Positions 15,543 to 23,784 of a DNA stretch of 44,803 bases are shown piece by piece. The translations under genes and the position numbers were made by a program. The notes under the pieces are model-generated. The model ran no database searches. It had not been told where the DNA came from and saw only the letters and a list, made by a program, of their open reading frames with translations. Every line of letters starts with the position of its first letter. The first letter of the stretch is position 1. The DNA lies in the NCBI RefSeq assembly GCF_001514065.1, contig NZ_KQ948433.1:270113-314915 (forward strand), in the 5' to 3' direction. Source of the stretch: Streptomyces antibioticus (GTDB lineage Bacteria > Actinomycetota > Actinomycetes > Streptomycetales > Streptomycetaceae).

Positions 15543-17119
15543 CGCCCCGCCAGGAAGACACCCTCTTCGATGCGCAGACCTACGACGCTGAGACCTACGA
15601 CGCCGAGACGTACGAGGCCCAGGCGTACGACCCGAAGGCTTTCGACCCCCAGGCCGTCGCCGCACAGATCCTCGCCCAGCCCGTGCCCCGCTCCGGCTCC
15701 GGCTCCGAGGAGACGGCCCCGGCGTCGGGGGAGGCCACCTCCGACGGACTGCTGCCCGACACCCTCAGCGACCGCGGCAACGCCAAACTGTTCGTCAGGC
15801 TCTACTCCAACGACTACCGGCACGTCCCCGGCCTCGGCTGGTTCCGCTGGGACAGCACCCGCTGGCAGATGGACGAGGACGACACCGTGATGTGGGCGGC
15901 CGGTGACCTGGCCGAGTCCCTCGCGAGCCACGACCCGCGCGGCGTGTTCACGACCGTGGCGCTCCAGCAGCACCGCCGCCGGGCCCTGAGCACCAGCGGC
16001 ATGAACGCGATGCTCGCGCAGGCCAAGTCCGCCCCCGGCATGGTCCTCAACGCCGCCCGGCTGGACGCCGACCCGTACGCACTGTGCACCCCGGGCGGAG
16101 TCGTCGACCTGCGCACCGGGCTGGTCCGCGCCCCCGACCCCGACAAGGACTTCCACTCCCGCTCCACCACCGCGGCGCCCCAGGCGATGCCCACCCCGCG
16201 CTGGGACCGCTTCCTCACCGACACCTTCGGCGACGGTCCCGAAGGCGCCGAGATGATCGACTTCCTGCATCTGCTGCTGGGCTACTCCATCACCGGCGAC
16301 GTCGGCGGGCAGGTCATGCCGTTCCTGTTCGGCTCCGGCAAGAACGGCAAGTCGGTGCTCCTGGACGTCCTGATCAAGCTCATCGGCGACTACGCGGACG
16401 CCGCCCCGCCCGGCTTCCTGATGGCCCGCCCCTACGAGGGGCATCCCACCGACCTGGCCGAACTGCACGGCCGACGCGTCATCGTGTGCAGCGAGGTCAA
16501 GCCCGGCGACCGCTTCGACGAGGCCCGGGTCAAGCTCCTGACGGGCGGTGACCGCATCAAGGCCCGCCGGATGCGCCAGGACTTCTTCAGCTTCCAACCC
16601 ACCCACAAACTCTGGCTGCTGGGCAATCACCGGCCCGAAGTGGGCACCGGAGGCTTCGCGTTCTGGCGGCGCATGCGGCTGATCCCGTTCCAGCGGGTCG
16701 TCCCGGACGACCGCAAGATCGACAACCTGGCGGACATCCTCGTCACCGAGGAGGGCCCCGGCATCCTCAACTGGCTGATTCTGGGCGCCCGTCGCTACCT
16801 GGGCGGCCAGAAGGACCTCACGGGCCCCGAGCGGGTACGGATCGCCACGACGGCGTACGCGGAGACCGAGGACCACACCGGCCGCTTCCTGTCGGAGTCC
16901 TGCCGGCTGGAGCCCGCGCTGCGGGCCGAACAGACGCAGCTCTACGCGGTTTATAAGACTTGGTGCCAGAATGAGGGCGCCCCGGCGATCTCGTCCCGGG
17001 CCTTCGCGGCGCGGGTCCGAGAAGTGGTGGGACTGGTATCGCCCAAGGAGATGATCCTGTCCAACCAGCGCAAGTACTACCCGGGCATCGGACTTGTCGC
17101 CGACGAGGAGACAGCATGA
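15539..17119 (+). CDS. Phage/plasmid-type replicative helicase (P4/D5 family)
   Basis: A 526-residue superfamily 3 helicase of the phage P4 alpha / D5 primase C-terminal type. Residues ~80-220 match the D5_N region; the ATPase has Walker A GSGKNGKS at 265-272, an acidic B-type strand (GRRVIVCSEVKPGD) and the sensor LWLLGNHRPE. The C-terminal ~80 residues resemble a winged-helix tail. Residues 11-40 are six tandem pentads (DAQTY, DAETY, DAETY, EAQAY, DPKAF, DPQAV), an odd acidic-aromatic tail. It is translationally coupled to prim-pol, as expected for a two-subunit primase-helicase acting at an origin. No integrase or transfer gene accompanies it. Confidence 0.9.
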   Translation: MTPRQEDTLFDAQTYDAETYDAETYEAQAYDPKAFDPQAVAAQILAQPVPRSGSGSEETAPASGEATSDGLLPDTLSDRGNAKLFVRLYSNDYRHVPGLGWFRWDSTRWQMDEDDTVMWAAGDLAESLASHDPRGVFTTVALQQHRRRALSTSGMNAMLAQAKSAPGMVLNAARLDADPYALCTPGGVVDLRTGLVRAPDPDKDFHSRSTTAAPQAMPTPRWDRFLTDTFGDGPEGAEMIDFLHLLLGYSITGDVGGQVMPFLFGSGKNGKSVLLDVLIKLIGDYADAAPPGFLMARPYEGHPTDLAELHGRRVIVCSEVKPGDRFDEARVKLLTGGDRIKARRMRQDFFSFQPTHKLWLLGNHRPEVGTGGFAFWRRMRLIPFQRVVPDDRKIDNLADILVTEEGPGILNWLILGARRYLGGQKDLTGPERVRIATTAYAETEDHTGRFLSESCRLEPALRAEQTQLYAVYKTWCQNEGAPAISSRAFAARVREVVGLVSPKEMILSNQRKYYPGIGLVADEETA

Positions 17120-17505
17120 GCGCCCTCATCGCCGAGGACGAGCTCGTCCACGAGGACGAACTCGTCTGGCTCGAGGACATCAGCACGCTCGACTACGTAC
17201 GTCAGAGCCTTGACCGGCTGCCGACGCGCCGCGGCAAGCCCGCCTACCACCGCGACGGACGCATGGTCGGCTACGCGGTGCTGGGTCCCCGCGCCAAGCC
17301 CTCCCGCTCCTCGGGCACGTTCCGGCGCCGGGTGTTCTGGCTGCTGCCGCACGACCGGGACACCGCGCCCGAGGGCCTGTACACGACCGGCGCCCCCGCC
17401 GAGGCGATAGACCCGCGCACCCTGGCGCCGGGCAGCAAGGGCTGCAAGACCGAGCGTTCTGAGGGCGGCCCCCTGTCGTCGGACGTGGCCCAGCTGCTCC
17501 CCTGA
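17116..17505 (+). CDS. Small protein of unknown function, coupled to the helicase
   Basis: A 129-residue protein whose ATG overlaps the helicase stop (ATGA), so it is part of the same transcript. The N terminus is acidic (DELVHEDELVWLEDIS); the middle is basic (RRGKPAYHRDGRMVGYAVLGPRAK, FRRRVFWLLPHDRD). No signal peptide or membrane segment. I recognise no domain. The position suggests an accessory to the replication module, for example a helicase regulator or DNA-binding helper (inference). Confidence 0.7.
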   Translation: MSALIAEDELVHEDELVWLEDISTLDYVRQSLDRLPTRRGKPAYHRDGRMVGYAVLGPRAKPSRSSGTFRRRVFWLLPHDRDTAPEGLYTTGAPAEAIDPRTLAPGSKGCKTERSEGGPLSSDVAQLLP

Positions 17506-17516
17506 GCATTCACCTT

Positions 17517-17680
17517 CATTCATTGCAATGAATGGCGCACTCTCCGTTGCATTCAATTCAGGTCAGTTGCAACAGTTTTGCTGCCTTGAGCTGCAAGAAT
17601 ATGGATTGCTTGCAACAACTGTGTTGTCGGAATGTGGAAAGCAACGTAGCTTTTCCGTCATCGGAAATAACGACCGCGCA
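17517..17680 (+). promoter_or_regulatory. Duplicated regulatory block, copy A (upstream of DUF4097 gene)
   Basis: Begins with a perfect 18-bp palindrome, CATTCATTGCAATGAATG (17517-17534), then GCAA/TTGC motifs at about 17547, 17567 (TTGCAACA), 17591 (CTGCAAG), 17610 (CTTGCAACA) and 17637 (GAAAGCAACGTAGC), roughly every two helical turns. A second copy at 25791-25956 has the same elements at identical offsets from the palindrome centre. It starts 11 bp past the preceding stop codon and ends just before the DUF4097 ribosome-binding site, so it is the promoter/operator of that gene. Confidence 0.75.
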
Positions 17681-17695
17681 ACACAGGAGAACATC

Positions 17696-18361
17696 ATGCA
17701 GACGTACGACACCCCCGCCCCGATCTCCGCCGTCCTCGACATCCCCGCCGGCCGCATCCAGTTCGTCGCCGCCGACCGCGCCGACACCACTGTCGAGGTC
17801 CTGCCCGCCGACCCCGCCAAGAAGCGCGACGTCGAGGCCGCCGAGCGGACCGGCGTCGACCTGGCCGACGGCATGCTGACCATCCGTACCGCCGAGCCCG
17901 GCAGCCAACTCCTCGGCGCCGGTGGGTCCGTGGAGGTCCGCGTCCAACTCCCCGCCGGTTCCCGCGTCGAGGCCAAGACCGCCAGCTCCGAGCTCAGCGG
18001 CGTCGGCCGTCTGGGAGAGGTCGTCTTCGAAGGCGCGTACCGGCGGATCAGCATCGAGGAGGCCGCGAGCGTCCGCCTCACCGCGATCGACGGCGACGTC
18101 GAGATAGGCCGCCTGGACGGCCCGGCCGAGATCAGCACCGCGCGAGGTGACATCCGGATCGGCGAAGCCGTACGTGGCGCCGTCGTCCTGCGCACCCAGT
18201 CCGGCAGCATCACGGTCAGCGCCGCCGCCGGCGTCTCCGCCACCCTCGACGCCGACACCAGCTACGGCCGCGTCAGCAACGCCCTCAAGAACGACGGCAC
18301 CGCCGAGCTCGACATCCGCGCCACCACCTCCCAGGGGGACATCACCGCCCGCAGCCTGTGA
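17696..18361 (+). CDS. DUF4097 beta-strand-repeat protein
   Basis: A 221-residue soluble protein dominated by short beta strands (VEVRVQLPAGSRVEAKT, ISTARGDIRIGEAVRG, LRTQSGSITVSAAAG, LDIRATTSQGDITAR), the DUF4097/adhesin-like beta-helix fold. No signal peptide is present, so it is probably cytoplasmic. In Streptomyces such genes often accompany MarR-like regulators with an IS30-type HTH; one lies 8 kb away and shares this gene's upstream block. AGGAG precedes the ATG at 17696. It converges on the MFS gene with only 33 bp between stops. The biochemical role is unknown. Confidence 0.85.
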   Translation: MQTYDTPAPISAVLDIPAGRIQFVAADRADTTVEVLPADPAKKRDVEAAERTGVDLADGMLTIRTAEPGSQLLGAGGSVEVRVQLPAGSRVEAKTASSELSGVGRLGEVVFEGAYRRISIEEAASVRLTAIDGDVEIGRLDGPAEISTARGDIRIGEAVRGAVVLRTQSGSITVSAAAGVSATLDADTSYGRVSNALKNDGTAELDIRATTSQGDITARSL

Positions 18362-18394
18362 GGGAGTGACATGAGCTCCGTACGACGGCCGGGA

Positions 18395-19798
18395 TCACTG
18401 CCACGGAGCGGCGGTCCCGGCTCCGGCGGCAGGCGATCCGTCGGCGCGCGGCAGCAGCGCCGCGGCGGTCAGCCCGCCCAGGCCGATGACCATGAGCGCC
18501 GCCATCGCCGCCGCGTACCCGCCTCTGCTGAGCTCAGAGACCAGGATCGTGCCCGCCACGGCGGTGCCGAGCGAGGAGCCGAGGTTGGAGACGCTGCGCG
18601 ACAGGCCGGAGATCTCGCCCTGCTGCGTCTCGGGGAAACACGACTGGACCACGTTCACCGACGGGGTGAGCATCACGCCCAGCCCCAGCCCGATCAGCAG
18701 CAGGCCGGGGGCGAACGCCCAGGCAGCGGGCTTCCACGCGACCAGCGCCAACAGCACGGCGATCCCGGCGATCGTCACGATGAAGCCCGTCATGATGAGG
18801 GTGCGCTGGGTCCGGCGCACGGCCAGCTTCTCGGCGGCCAGTGAGGAAGCGAGGATGCCGAGGGTCGCGGCGGTGAAGATGACGCCGGTCTCGATCGCGT
18901 CGTAGCCGCGGACGACCTGGAGGTAGGCGGCGACGGTGAACGAGACGCCCATCAGCATCAGCCACTGCGTGTTCTGGGTGACCAGGCCGAGATTGGAGGT
19001 GCGGTTGCGGAACAGGTCCGTCGACAGCAGCGCCTCCCGGCCGGCGCGCTCGCGGCCGCGTACCCAGGCGAAGAAGCCGGCCAGCACCAGCACACCGGCC
19101 AGCAGCAATCCCAGCGCCAGCCAGCCGTTGTTGTCGACGGCGAGGATGCCGGTCACCAGCAGCACCAGGCCCGCCGCCGACAGCAGCGCACCGACGGTGT
19201 CGAAGGGCCGGGAGGGGTCGGGCGGCAGGGGATCGGTGATTTTGCGGCTGAGTGCCACGATCACCACGATCACCAGCGCCTGGAACACGAACGCGGCCCG
19301 CCAGCTGATCGCGCTCGTGATCAGCCCGCCGATCAGCGGACCGGCGGCCGCCCCGATCCCGCCCATCGCCATGATCGCGCCGAACGCGCGCGCCCGGGAC
19401 GCCGTGTCGGTGAACAGCAGGGTGGTCAGGATGTAGACCGGCGGGATCAGCAGGGCCGTACCCACACCCTCCAGAATCGAGTTCCCGAGGATCAGCACGC
19501 CCAGCCCCGGCGCGGCCGCACTGAGCACCGCCCCGATCCCGTAGATCACGAGTCCCGCCAGCAGGCAGCGCTTGCGCCCCCATTTGTCGGTCAGCTTGCC
19601 GCCCGGGATCATCAGCGCGGCCATCACCAGCAGGAAGATCGTGATCGCGACCTGCACACCCTGCACGGTGGTGTCCAGGTCCTCGCTGATGTCGTTGATC
19701 ATCACGTTCATGTTCGAGCCGGCGAAGCTGCAGATGAACTGCGCCAACGCCAGCGGAGCAAGCACCCGTCGTGCCCCCGCTGCTGCTGCCTCTGCCAT
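18395..19798 (-). CDS. MFS multidrug exporter (DHA2, 14-TMS type)
   Basis: A 467-residue major-facilitator transporter of the EmrB/QacA drug:H+ antiporter type. The N terminus reads LAPLALAQFICSFAGSNMNVMINDISEDL, followed by about fourteen hydrophobic helices. The motif A loop is GGKLTDKWGRKR and the antiporter motif C-like GGIGAAAGPLIGGLI is present. It exports small molecules, plausibly the product of the neighbouring biosynthetic genes. I placed the start at 19798 after GGTGG; the frame stays open to 19960 but the extra residues are not membrane-like. No operator was found directly upstream. Confidence 0.9.
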   Translation of the reverse strand: MAEAAAAGARRVLAPLALAQFICSFAGSNMNVMINDISEDLDTTVQGVQVAITIFLLVMAALMIPGGKLTDKWGRKRCLLAGLVIYGIGAVLSAAAPGLGVLILGNSILEGVGTALLIPPVYILTTLLFTDTASRARAFGAIMAMGGIGAAAGPLIGGLITSAISWRAAFVFQALVIVVIVALSRKITDPLPPDPSRPFDTVGALLSAAGLVLLVTGILAVDNNGWLALGLLLAGVLVLAGFFAWVRGRERAGREALLSTDLFRNRTSNLGLVTQNTQWLMLMGVSFTVAAYLQVVRGYDAIETGVIFTAATLGILASSLAAEKLAVRRTQRTLIMTGFIVTIAGIAVLLALVAWKPAAWAFAPGLLLIGLGLGVMLTPSVNVVQSCFPETQQGEISGLSRSVSNLGSSLGTAVAGTILVSELSRGGYAAAMAALMVIGLGGLTAAALLPRADGSPAAGAGTAAPWQ

Positions 19799-20363
19799 GC
19801 CGCCACCTGCCCATCCACGACGTTCGGGGTATCGAGAAGGGCGGTCCATGACAGCCCGGCGCTGACGAAACGCAAGCGCCGCGTCGACCGTCGCATGACC
19901 AACCGCCCTCGGCCTGAAGGCGCGCAGCGGACGCCGCAGCGTTGCCACCGAGGAGGTCATCCGTGCCGGGCGAGGTGCAAGGACACCGGCCTTGGCCCTC
20001 GCGAGGCATCGGCGCCCTGCTGAGAGGCCGTTTCCGGCAGGCCCGGTGACGTCCGAGCCCGGAAGCGCGCTGTGGTAGTAGCGTCGCTGCGCGTGGTGCA
20101 GACCTACTCCCGAACCTCCGGCAGGGGCGAGTGGTCACTCAGCGGCAGGCAAAGAACAGTTCAGGGATCCCGGCAGGCGTTGCAAAGAACCGTCCATCCG
20201 GTATATTTCTTCGCTGTCCGCACTCATGAGCGAATGGGGCAGCTCAACTCCCTGAGGGAGCCGGGGAGTTGATCCGGACGGGGGACCCGCTGAGCGGTCG
20301 TACGCCTGGGTTTTCCGCCTGCCCTGTGCGTCATTGGTCCACGACTGGGGGAGGCGCGCAACG
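19799..20363. other. Divergent intergenic region between MFS and monooxygenase genes
   Basis: About 565 bases holding the promoters of both genes. The only distinct element is the ARE-like site at 20187-20206. No gene or RNA was recognised. Confidence 0.4.
20187..20206 (-). promoter_or_regulatory. GBL-receptor operator (ARE-like), site 1
   Basis: On the minus strand it reads ATATACCGGATGGACGGTTC, close to the ArpA/ScbR-type autoregulatory element pattern (AYAC...GGACGGTTT). It lies 157 bp before the FAD monooxygenase start. Confidence 0.55.
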
Positions 20364-21899
20364 ATGCGCGGTATGCAGGCTCAAGTGGTGATCGTCGGCG
20401 GAGGACCCGTGGGGATGGTCCTCGCCCGCGAACTGGCGGGATACGGCATGCGCACGGTTGTCTTCGAGGCGGAGACCCAGGTCTCCCGGCAGCCCAAGGC
20501 GACCACACTGCACGCCCGTACGGTGCAGACACTGGTCCGGCGCGGTTATCTCAGCGGCATCGCGACGAAAGGGAGGACAGGGGACCTCAGCGGCTCGGCG
20601 GTGACGAACAGGCCGTTCCACTTCGCGGGCATGCCAGGGCTGGCCATCTCGGCGCCCGCCGCGGAGCCGGAACCGATTCTGAAGTGCGCGCAGGACGACC
20701 TCGAGCGTCACTTCGAGCAGCGGGCACGGGTCGCCGGTGCGCGGATCATGCGCGGGTACCGGGTGACCGAGGTCCGGCAGGGAGCGGACGGGGTGGCCGT
20801 CGTGGCCGAGGGCCCGGACGGCCGGGTGACGTGCACGGGCGACTATCTCGTGGGGACGGACGGGGCGCGCAGTCTCGTACGGAAGGGAGCGGGCTTCACG
20901 TCCCGGACCTACCCGGCCACCGTCTCGGCGATGGCCGGTGACGTCCGCCTCGACAGTGCTGAGGACCTTCCACCCGGCTGGCACCGCACGGCGCGCGGCT
21001 GGATCGTCACCAAGCACCTGGGAGCGGGCGCGGTCCGGCTGCGGACCCTCAACTGCGAGGGCGCCCATCCGGACCGGCACGCGCCGCTGACGCTGGAGGA
21101 GTTGCGTGCGGAGGTGTCGTGGCTGGCCGGTCGGGACATCGCGATGAGCGAGCCGCGGTGGCTGAGCAGGTTCAGCGACTTCTCGCGGCTGGCCGACAGT
21201 TACCGAAAGGACCGGGTGTTCCTGGCCGGGGACGCGGCGCACCTGCACTTCCCGATCGGCGGTCAGGGGCTGAGCACCGGTCTGCTGGACGCCGTCAACC
21301 TCGGCTGGAAGCTCGCCTTCACGGTGCGCGGGACCGCCGGCGAAGGGCTGCTCGACACCTATGACGAGGAGCGCCGGCCCGCCGCGCAGCGGGTCATCGA
21401 CAACACCCGGGCCCAGCTTGCGCTGATGCGGCCCGCACCCGAGATCGACCCGCTGCGGGACCTGTTCGGCGAGCTGCTGGCCGGAGGCCGCGAGAGCGGG
21501 GTGCTGGCGTCCATGATCAGCGCCCAGGACACGGTGCTGCCGGCCCGCGGCGCGGATTCCTCTCCCTGGGGAGGAAGGTTCCTCCACAACGTCGACCTGA
21601 TGACCGACAAAGGACGGACCGATGTGATCTCGCTGCTGGGCGAGGGGCGGCCACTGCTGCTCGTCTTCGGCGACCTGGGCCACGACTACGCGGAACAGGC
21701 ACGAGGCTGGGCGGGGCTGGTGCAGGTGGTGTACGCCGAACCGGTGCCCCAGCTGTCCTGCCCCGCCCTCCTGGTGCGGCCCGACGGCTACATCGCCTGG
21801 GCCGCCGGGAGTGACGGGCCGACCGCCGCTCTGACCGGCTACTTCGGGCCGGGCGCGGCGGCGGAGGCCAGGAGTGTGCTGGCCGGGACCGTCAGCTGA
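20364..21899 (+). CDS. FAD-dependent monooxygenase (aromatic polyketide type)
   Basis: A 511-residue class A flavoprotein hydroxylase like those that oxidise aromatic polyketides (PgaE/RdmE/MtmOIV relatives). Motifs: N-terminal GxGxxG (VIVGGGPVGMVLA), the DG motif (LVGTDGARSLVRKGAG) and the GD motif that binds the FAD ribityl chain (VFLAGDAAHLHFPIGGQGLSTG). The C-terminal ~120 residues are the thioredoxin-like domain of this subgroup. It uses NAD(P)H and O2. GGGGGAGG precedes the ATG at 20364. It converges on the GBL-receptor gene with stops overlapping by 8 bp. An ARE-like site upstream suggests GBL control. Confidence 0.92.
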   Translation: MRGMQAQVVIVGGGPVGMVLARELAGYGMRTVVFEAETQVSRQPKATTLHARTVQTLVRRGYLSGIATKGRTGDLSGSAVTNRPFHFAGMPGLAISAPAAEPEPILKCAQDDLERHFEQRARVAGARIMRGYRVTEVRQGADGVAVVAEGPDGRVTCTGDYLVGTDGARSLVRKGAGFTSRTYPATVSAMAGDVRLDSAEDLPPGWHRTARGWIVTKHLGAGAVRLRTLNCEGAHPDRHAPLTLEELRAEVSWLAGRDIAMSEPRWLSRFSDFSRLADSYRKDRVFLAGDAAHLHFPIGGQGLSTGLLDAVNLGWKLAFTVRGTAGEGLLDTYDEERRPAAQRVIDNTRAQLALMRPAPEIDPLRDLFGELLAGGRESGVLASMISAQDTVLPARGADSSPWGGRFLHNVDLMTDKGRTDVISLLGEGRPLLLVFGDLGHDYAEQARGWAGLVQVVYAEPVPQLSCPALLVRPDGYIAWAAGSDGPTAALTGYFGPGAAAEARSVLAGTVS

Positions 21900-22560
21900 C
21901 GGGGACGCGCATGGGCGCGGCTTGCAGGGCCTCGAGCTCGGTCTGGACCGCGGCACCGCGGTGCTCGGTGATGTCGACCGTGGCCAGCACGGAGGGGACC
22001 ACCACGCTGGGCAGCAGATGCTGCAGCAGGCAGCTGACCCGGCGTGGCAGGTCCTGGTAGTTGCACAGGGCCTGGGACATCGCCTGCACGCCGGCGAAGG
22101 CGCCGACCAGTACGTCGGCGGTCTCGGTCGGGTTGACGTGGGAGAGCAGTTCCCCCTGGGCCTGGGCCTTCTCCAGCAGCTCCGTGCCGGTCTCGCTCCA
22201 GCGCAGGAAGGGGCCGCTGCGGTCGAGCCCCTGAGCCTGCTGGTCCAGCGACAGCCGCACGCTCGCCCGGACCATCGGATCGGTCTGCAGGTGGTAGGCG
22301 TGCAGAACAACGGTGTCCACGAGCCGCTGCATCGTGCAGGGGCGCTCGGGGATGGGCAGCCTGTGGCCCTGCTCGAGGAGCACCCCTTCGGCGAGGTGTT
22401 CCTTCGAGGGGAAGTGGAAGTACAGAGCACCCTTGGTCACTCCGGCGACCGCCAGGATCTCGTTGATGGTCGCGGCCTGGTAGCCGCGCTCCTCGAAGAC
22501 CTTCGCCGCGGCCGTCAAGATCGTGTGTCGAGTCCGGATAGCCCGGTCCTGCTTGACCAA
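21892..22560 (-). CDS. scbR-like: Gamma-butyrolactone receptor (ArpA/ScbR family)
   Basis: A 222-residue TetR-family receptor that represses until it binds a gamma-butyrolactone. The HTH at residues 25-55 (AATINEILAVAGVTKGALYFHFPSKEHLAEG) is almost diagnostic of ArpA/ScbR/FarA proteins, and Trp121 (FLRWSE) corresponds to the ligand-pocket Trp described for ArpA. The start codon is TTG, with AGAGGAGG six bases upstream and no better start. A strong ARE lies 39-60 bp upstream, consistent with autorepression. The adjacent NmrA-like and AfsA-type genes complete a GBL signalling locus. Confidence 0.93.
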   Translation of the reverse strand: MVKQDRAIRTRHTILTAAAKVFEERGYQAATINEILAVAGVTKGALYFHFPSKEHLAEGVLLEQGHRLPIPERPCTMQRLVDTVVLHAYHLQTDPMVRASVRLSLDQQAQGLDRSGPFLRWSETGTELLEKAQAQGELLSHVNPTETADVLVGAFAGVQAMSQALCNYQDLPRRVSCLLQHLLPSVVVPSVLATVDITEHRGAAVQTELEALQAAPMRVPVS

Positions 22561-22599
22561 CTTCGGCCTCCTCTAGTCGATGAGCCCGGAGACCCAACA

Positions 22600-22619
22600 A
22601 AAAACCGTCCAGTTTGTAT
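22600..22619 (-). promoter_or_regulatory. GBL-receptor operator (ARE), site 2, at the receptor gene
   Basis: Minus strand ATACAAACTGGACGGTTTTT is an excellent match to ScbR/ArpA-type AREs. It lies 39 bp upstream of the TTG start of the receptor, so it is the expected autoregulatory site, and faces the divergent NmrA-like gene. Confidence 0.75.
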
Positions 22620-22765
22620 ATTACAGCTGGTCGGCTCTCGCGCAGCCCCCTGGCTCGTAACAGATTCAAGGAGTTGCCAAAAAACGCCTACAGGGAGGGG
22701 ATCCAGATGGCGGAGATCAGCTGGGGTGCCGGTGCGACCGGGACCCGGACGGGGGAGGGACCGCG

Positions 22766-23632
22766 ATGATCCTGGTGACCGGAGCCACCGGAACGGTGGG
22801 GCGGGCTTTGGTTGAGCGGCTTCCCGCCGATTTACGCGTTCGCCTCATGTCCAGGGACCCCGCGAGGATCGTGGGGGCGGCGCCGACGGCGGAGAAGGTC
22901 GCCGGGGACTTCGAGGACCCGCAGTCGCTGGCCCGGGCTCTCCAGGGGGTGCGCACCGCGTTCCTCGTCACCACGCGCCCCTCCGGCGAGGACGACGCGC
23001 GGTTCGTGCGTGCCGCGCAATTGGCCGGAGTGCGACGGGTGGTGAAGCTCTCGGCGGCGGCCGTGCTCGATGGGGAGGCCGACGACCTCATCACCCGGTG
23101 GCAGCGGGCCGGCGAGGAACTCCTGCGGGCCTCCGGCCTGGAGTGGACCCTGCTGCGCCCGCGCGCCTTCATGTCCAACTCCCTTTCCTGGGCTGCATCC
23201 ATACGGTCCGAGCGCACCGTCCGCGCGCTGTACGGAACCTCGGGCAACGCCTGTGTGGACCCGCGGGACATCGCCGAAACCGCCGTACGCGTCCTGACCG
23301 AGGAGGGACACGCGGGGCGCGCCTACACCCTGACCGGACCCGAGGCCGTCACCGCCGCTGGACAGACCCGGCAGCTCGCCGGGCTGCTGGGGATCCCGCT
23401 GCGCTTCGCGGAGTCGACGCTCGACGAGGCACGTGCCGGTCTGGCCCGGCGCTATCCGGCACCGGTGGTCCAGGCCCTGCTGGACAGCGCCGAGCGGCAG
23501 CGCGCGGGCGCCAAGGCGGCGGTCGACGGCACGGTCGAGGCCCTGACGGGACACCCGGCACGCACCTTCCGCTGCTGGGCGGAGGACCATCTCGCCGCCT
23601 TCGCACCGGCCACGGAACCGGTGGGAGCGTAG
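22766..23632 (+). CDS. NmrA-like NAD(P)-binding reductase
   Basis: A 288-residue atypical short-chain dehydrogenase of the NmrA/HSCARG type. It begins directly with the Rossmann strand and glycine motif VTGATGTVG; next comes a basic MSRDPAR loop and VVKLSAAAV. The Tyr-x3-Lys catalytic pair of classical SDRs is absent. It sits between the GBL receptor and afsA, divergent from the former, so a role in GBL synthesis or interconversion is likely but inferred. Codon 23 is TTA (22832-22834), making it bldA-dependent. GGGGGAGGGA precedes the ATG. A strong hairpin terminator follows seven bases past the stop. Confidence 0.85.
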   Translation: MILVTGATGTVGRALVERLPADLRVRLMSRDPARIVGAAPTAEKVAGDFEDPQSLARALQGVRTAFLVTTRPSGEDDARFVRAAQLAGVRRVVKLSAAAVLDGEADDLITRWQRAGEELLRASGLEWTLLRPRAFMSNSLSWAASIRSERTVRALYGTSGNACVDPRDIAETAVRVLTEEGHAGRAYTLTGPEAVTAAGQTRQLAGLLGIPLRFAESTLDEARAGLARRYPAPVVQALLDSAERQRAGAKAAVDGTVEALTGHPARTFRCWAEDHLAAFAPATEPVGA

Positions 23633-23638
23633 CCGCGG

Positions 23639-23686
23639 TGCGGGGCGCTGGGGGAGGGCCGCACTGGCCTGCCCCAGCGCCCCGCA
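23639..23686. terminator. Bidirectional terminator between NmrA-like and afsA-like genes
   Basis: TGCGGGGCGCTGGGG (23639-23653) pairs perfectly with CCCCAGCGCCCCGCA (23672-23686), an 18-base loop between. A 15-bp GC-rich stem between two convergent genes is a textbook intrinsic terminator in Streptomyces, which often lacks T-runs. Confidence 0.85.
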
Positions 23687-23784
23687 TCTCCCTGTCTCCG
23701 GCGACCCGCACGGGACGTGGAACGGCCCCCCTCGGGACGACCGTGGCGTCGGGAGGGAGGCCGGGTACGGCGGGAAGAAGGGCG

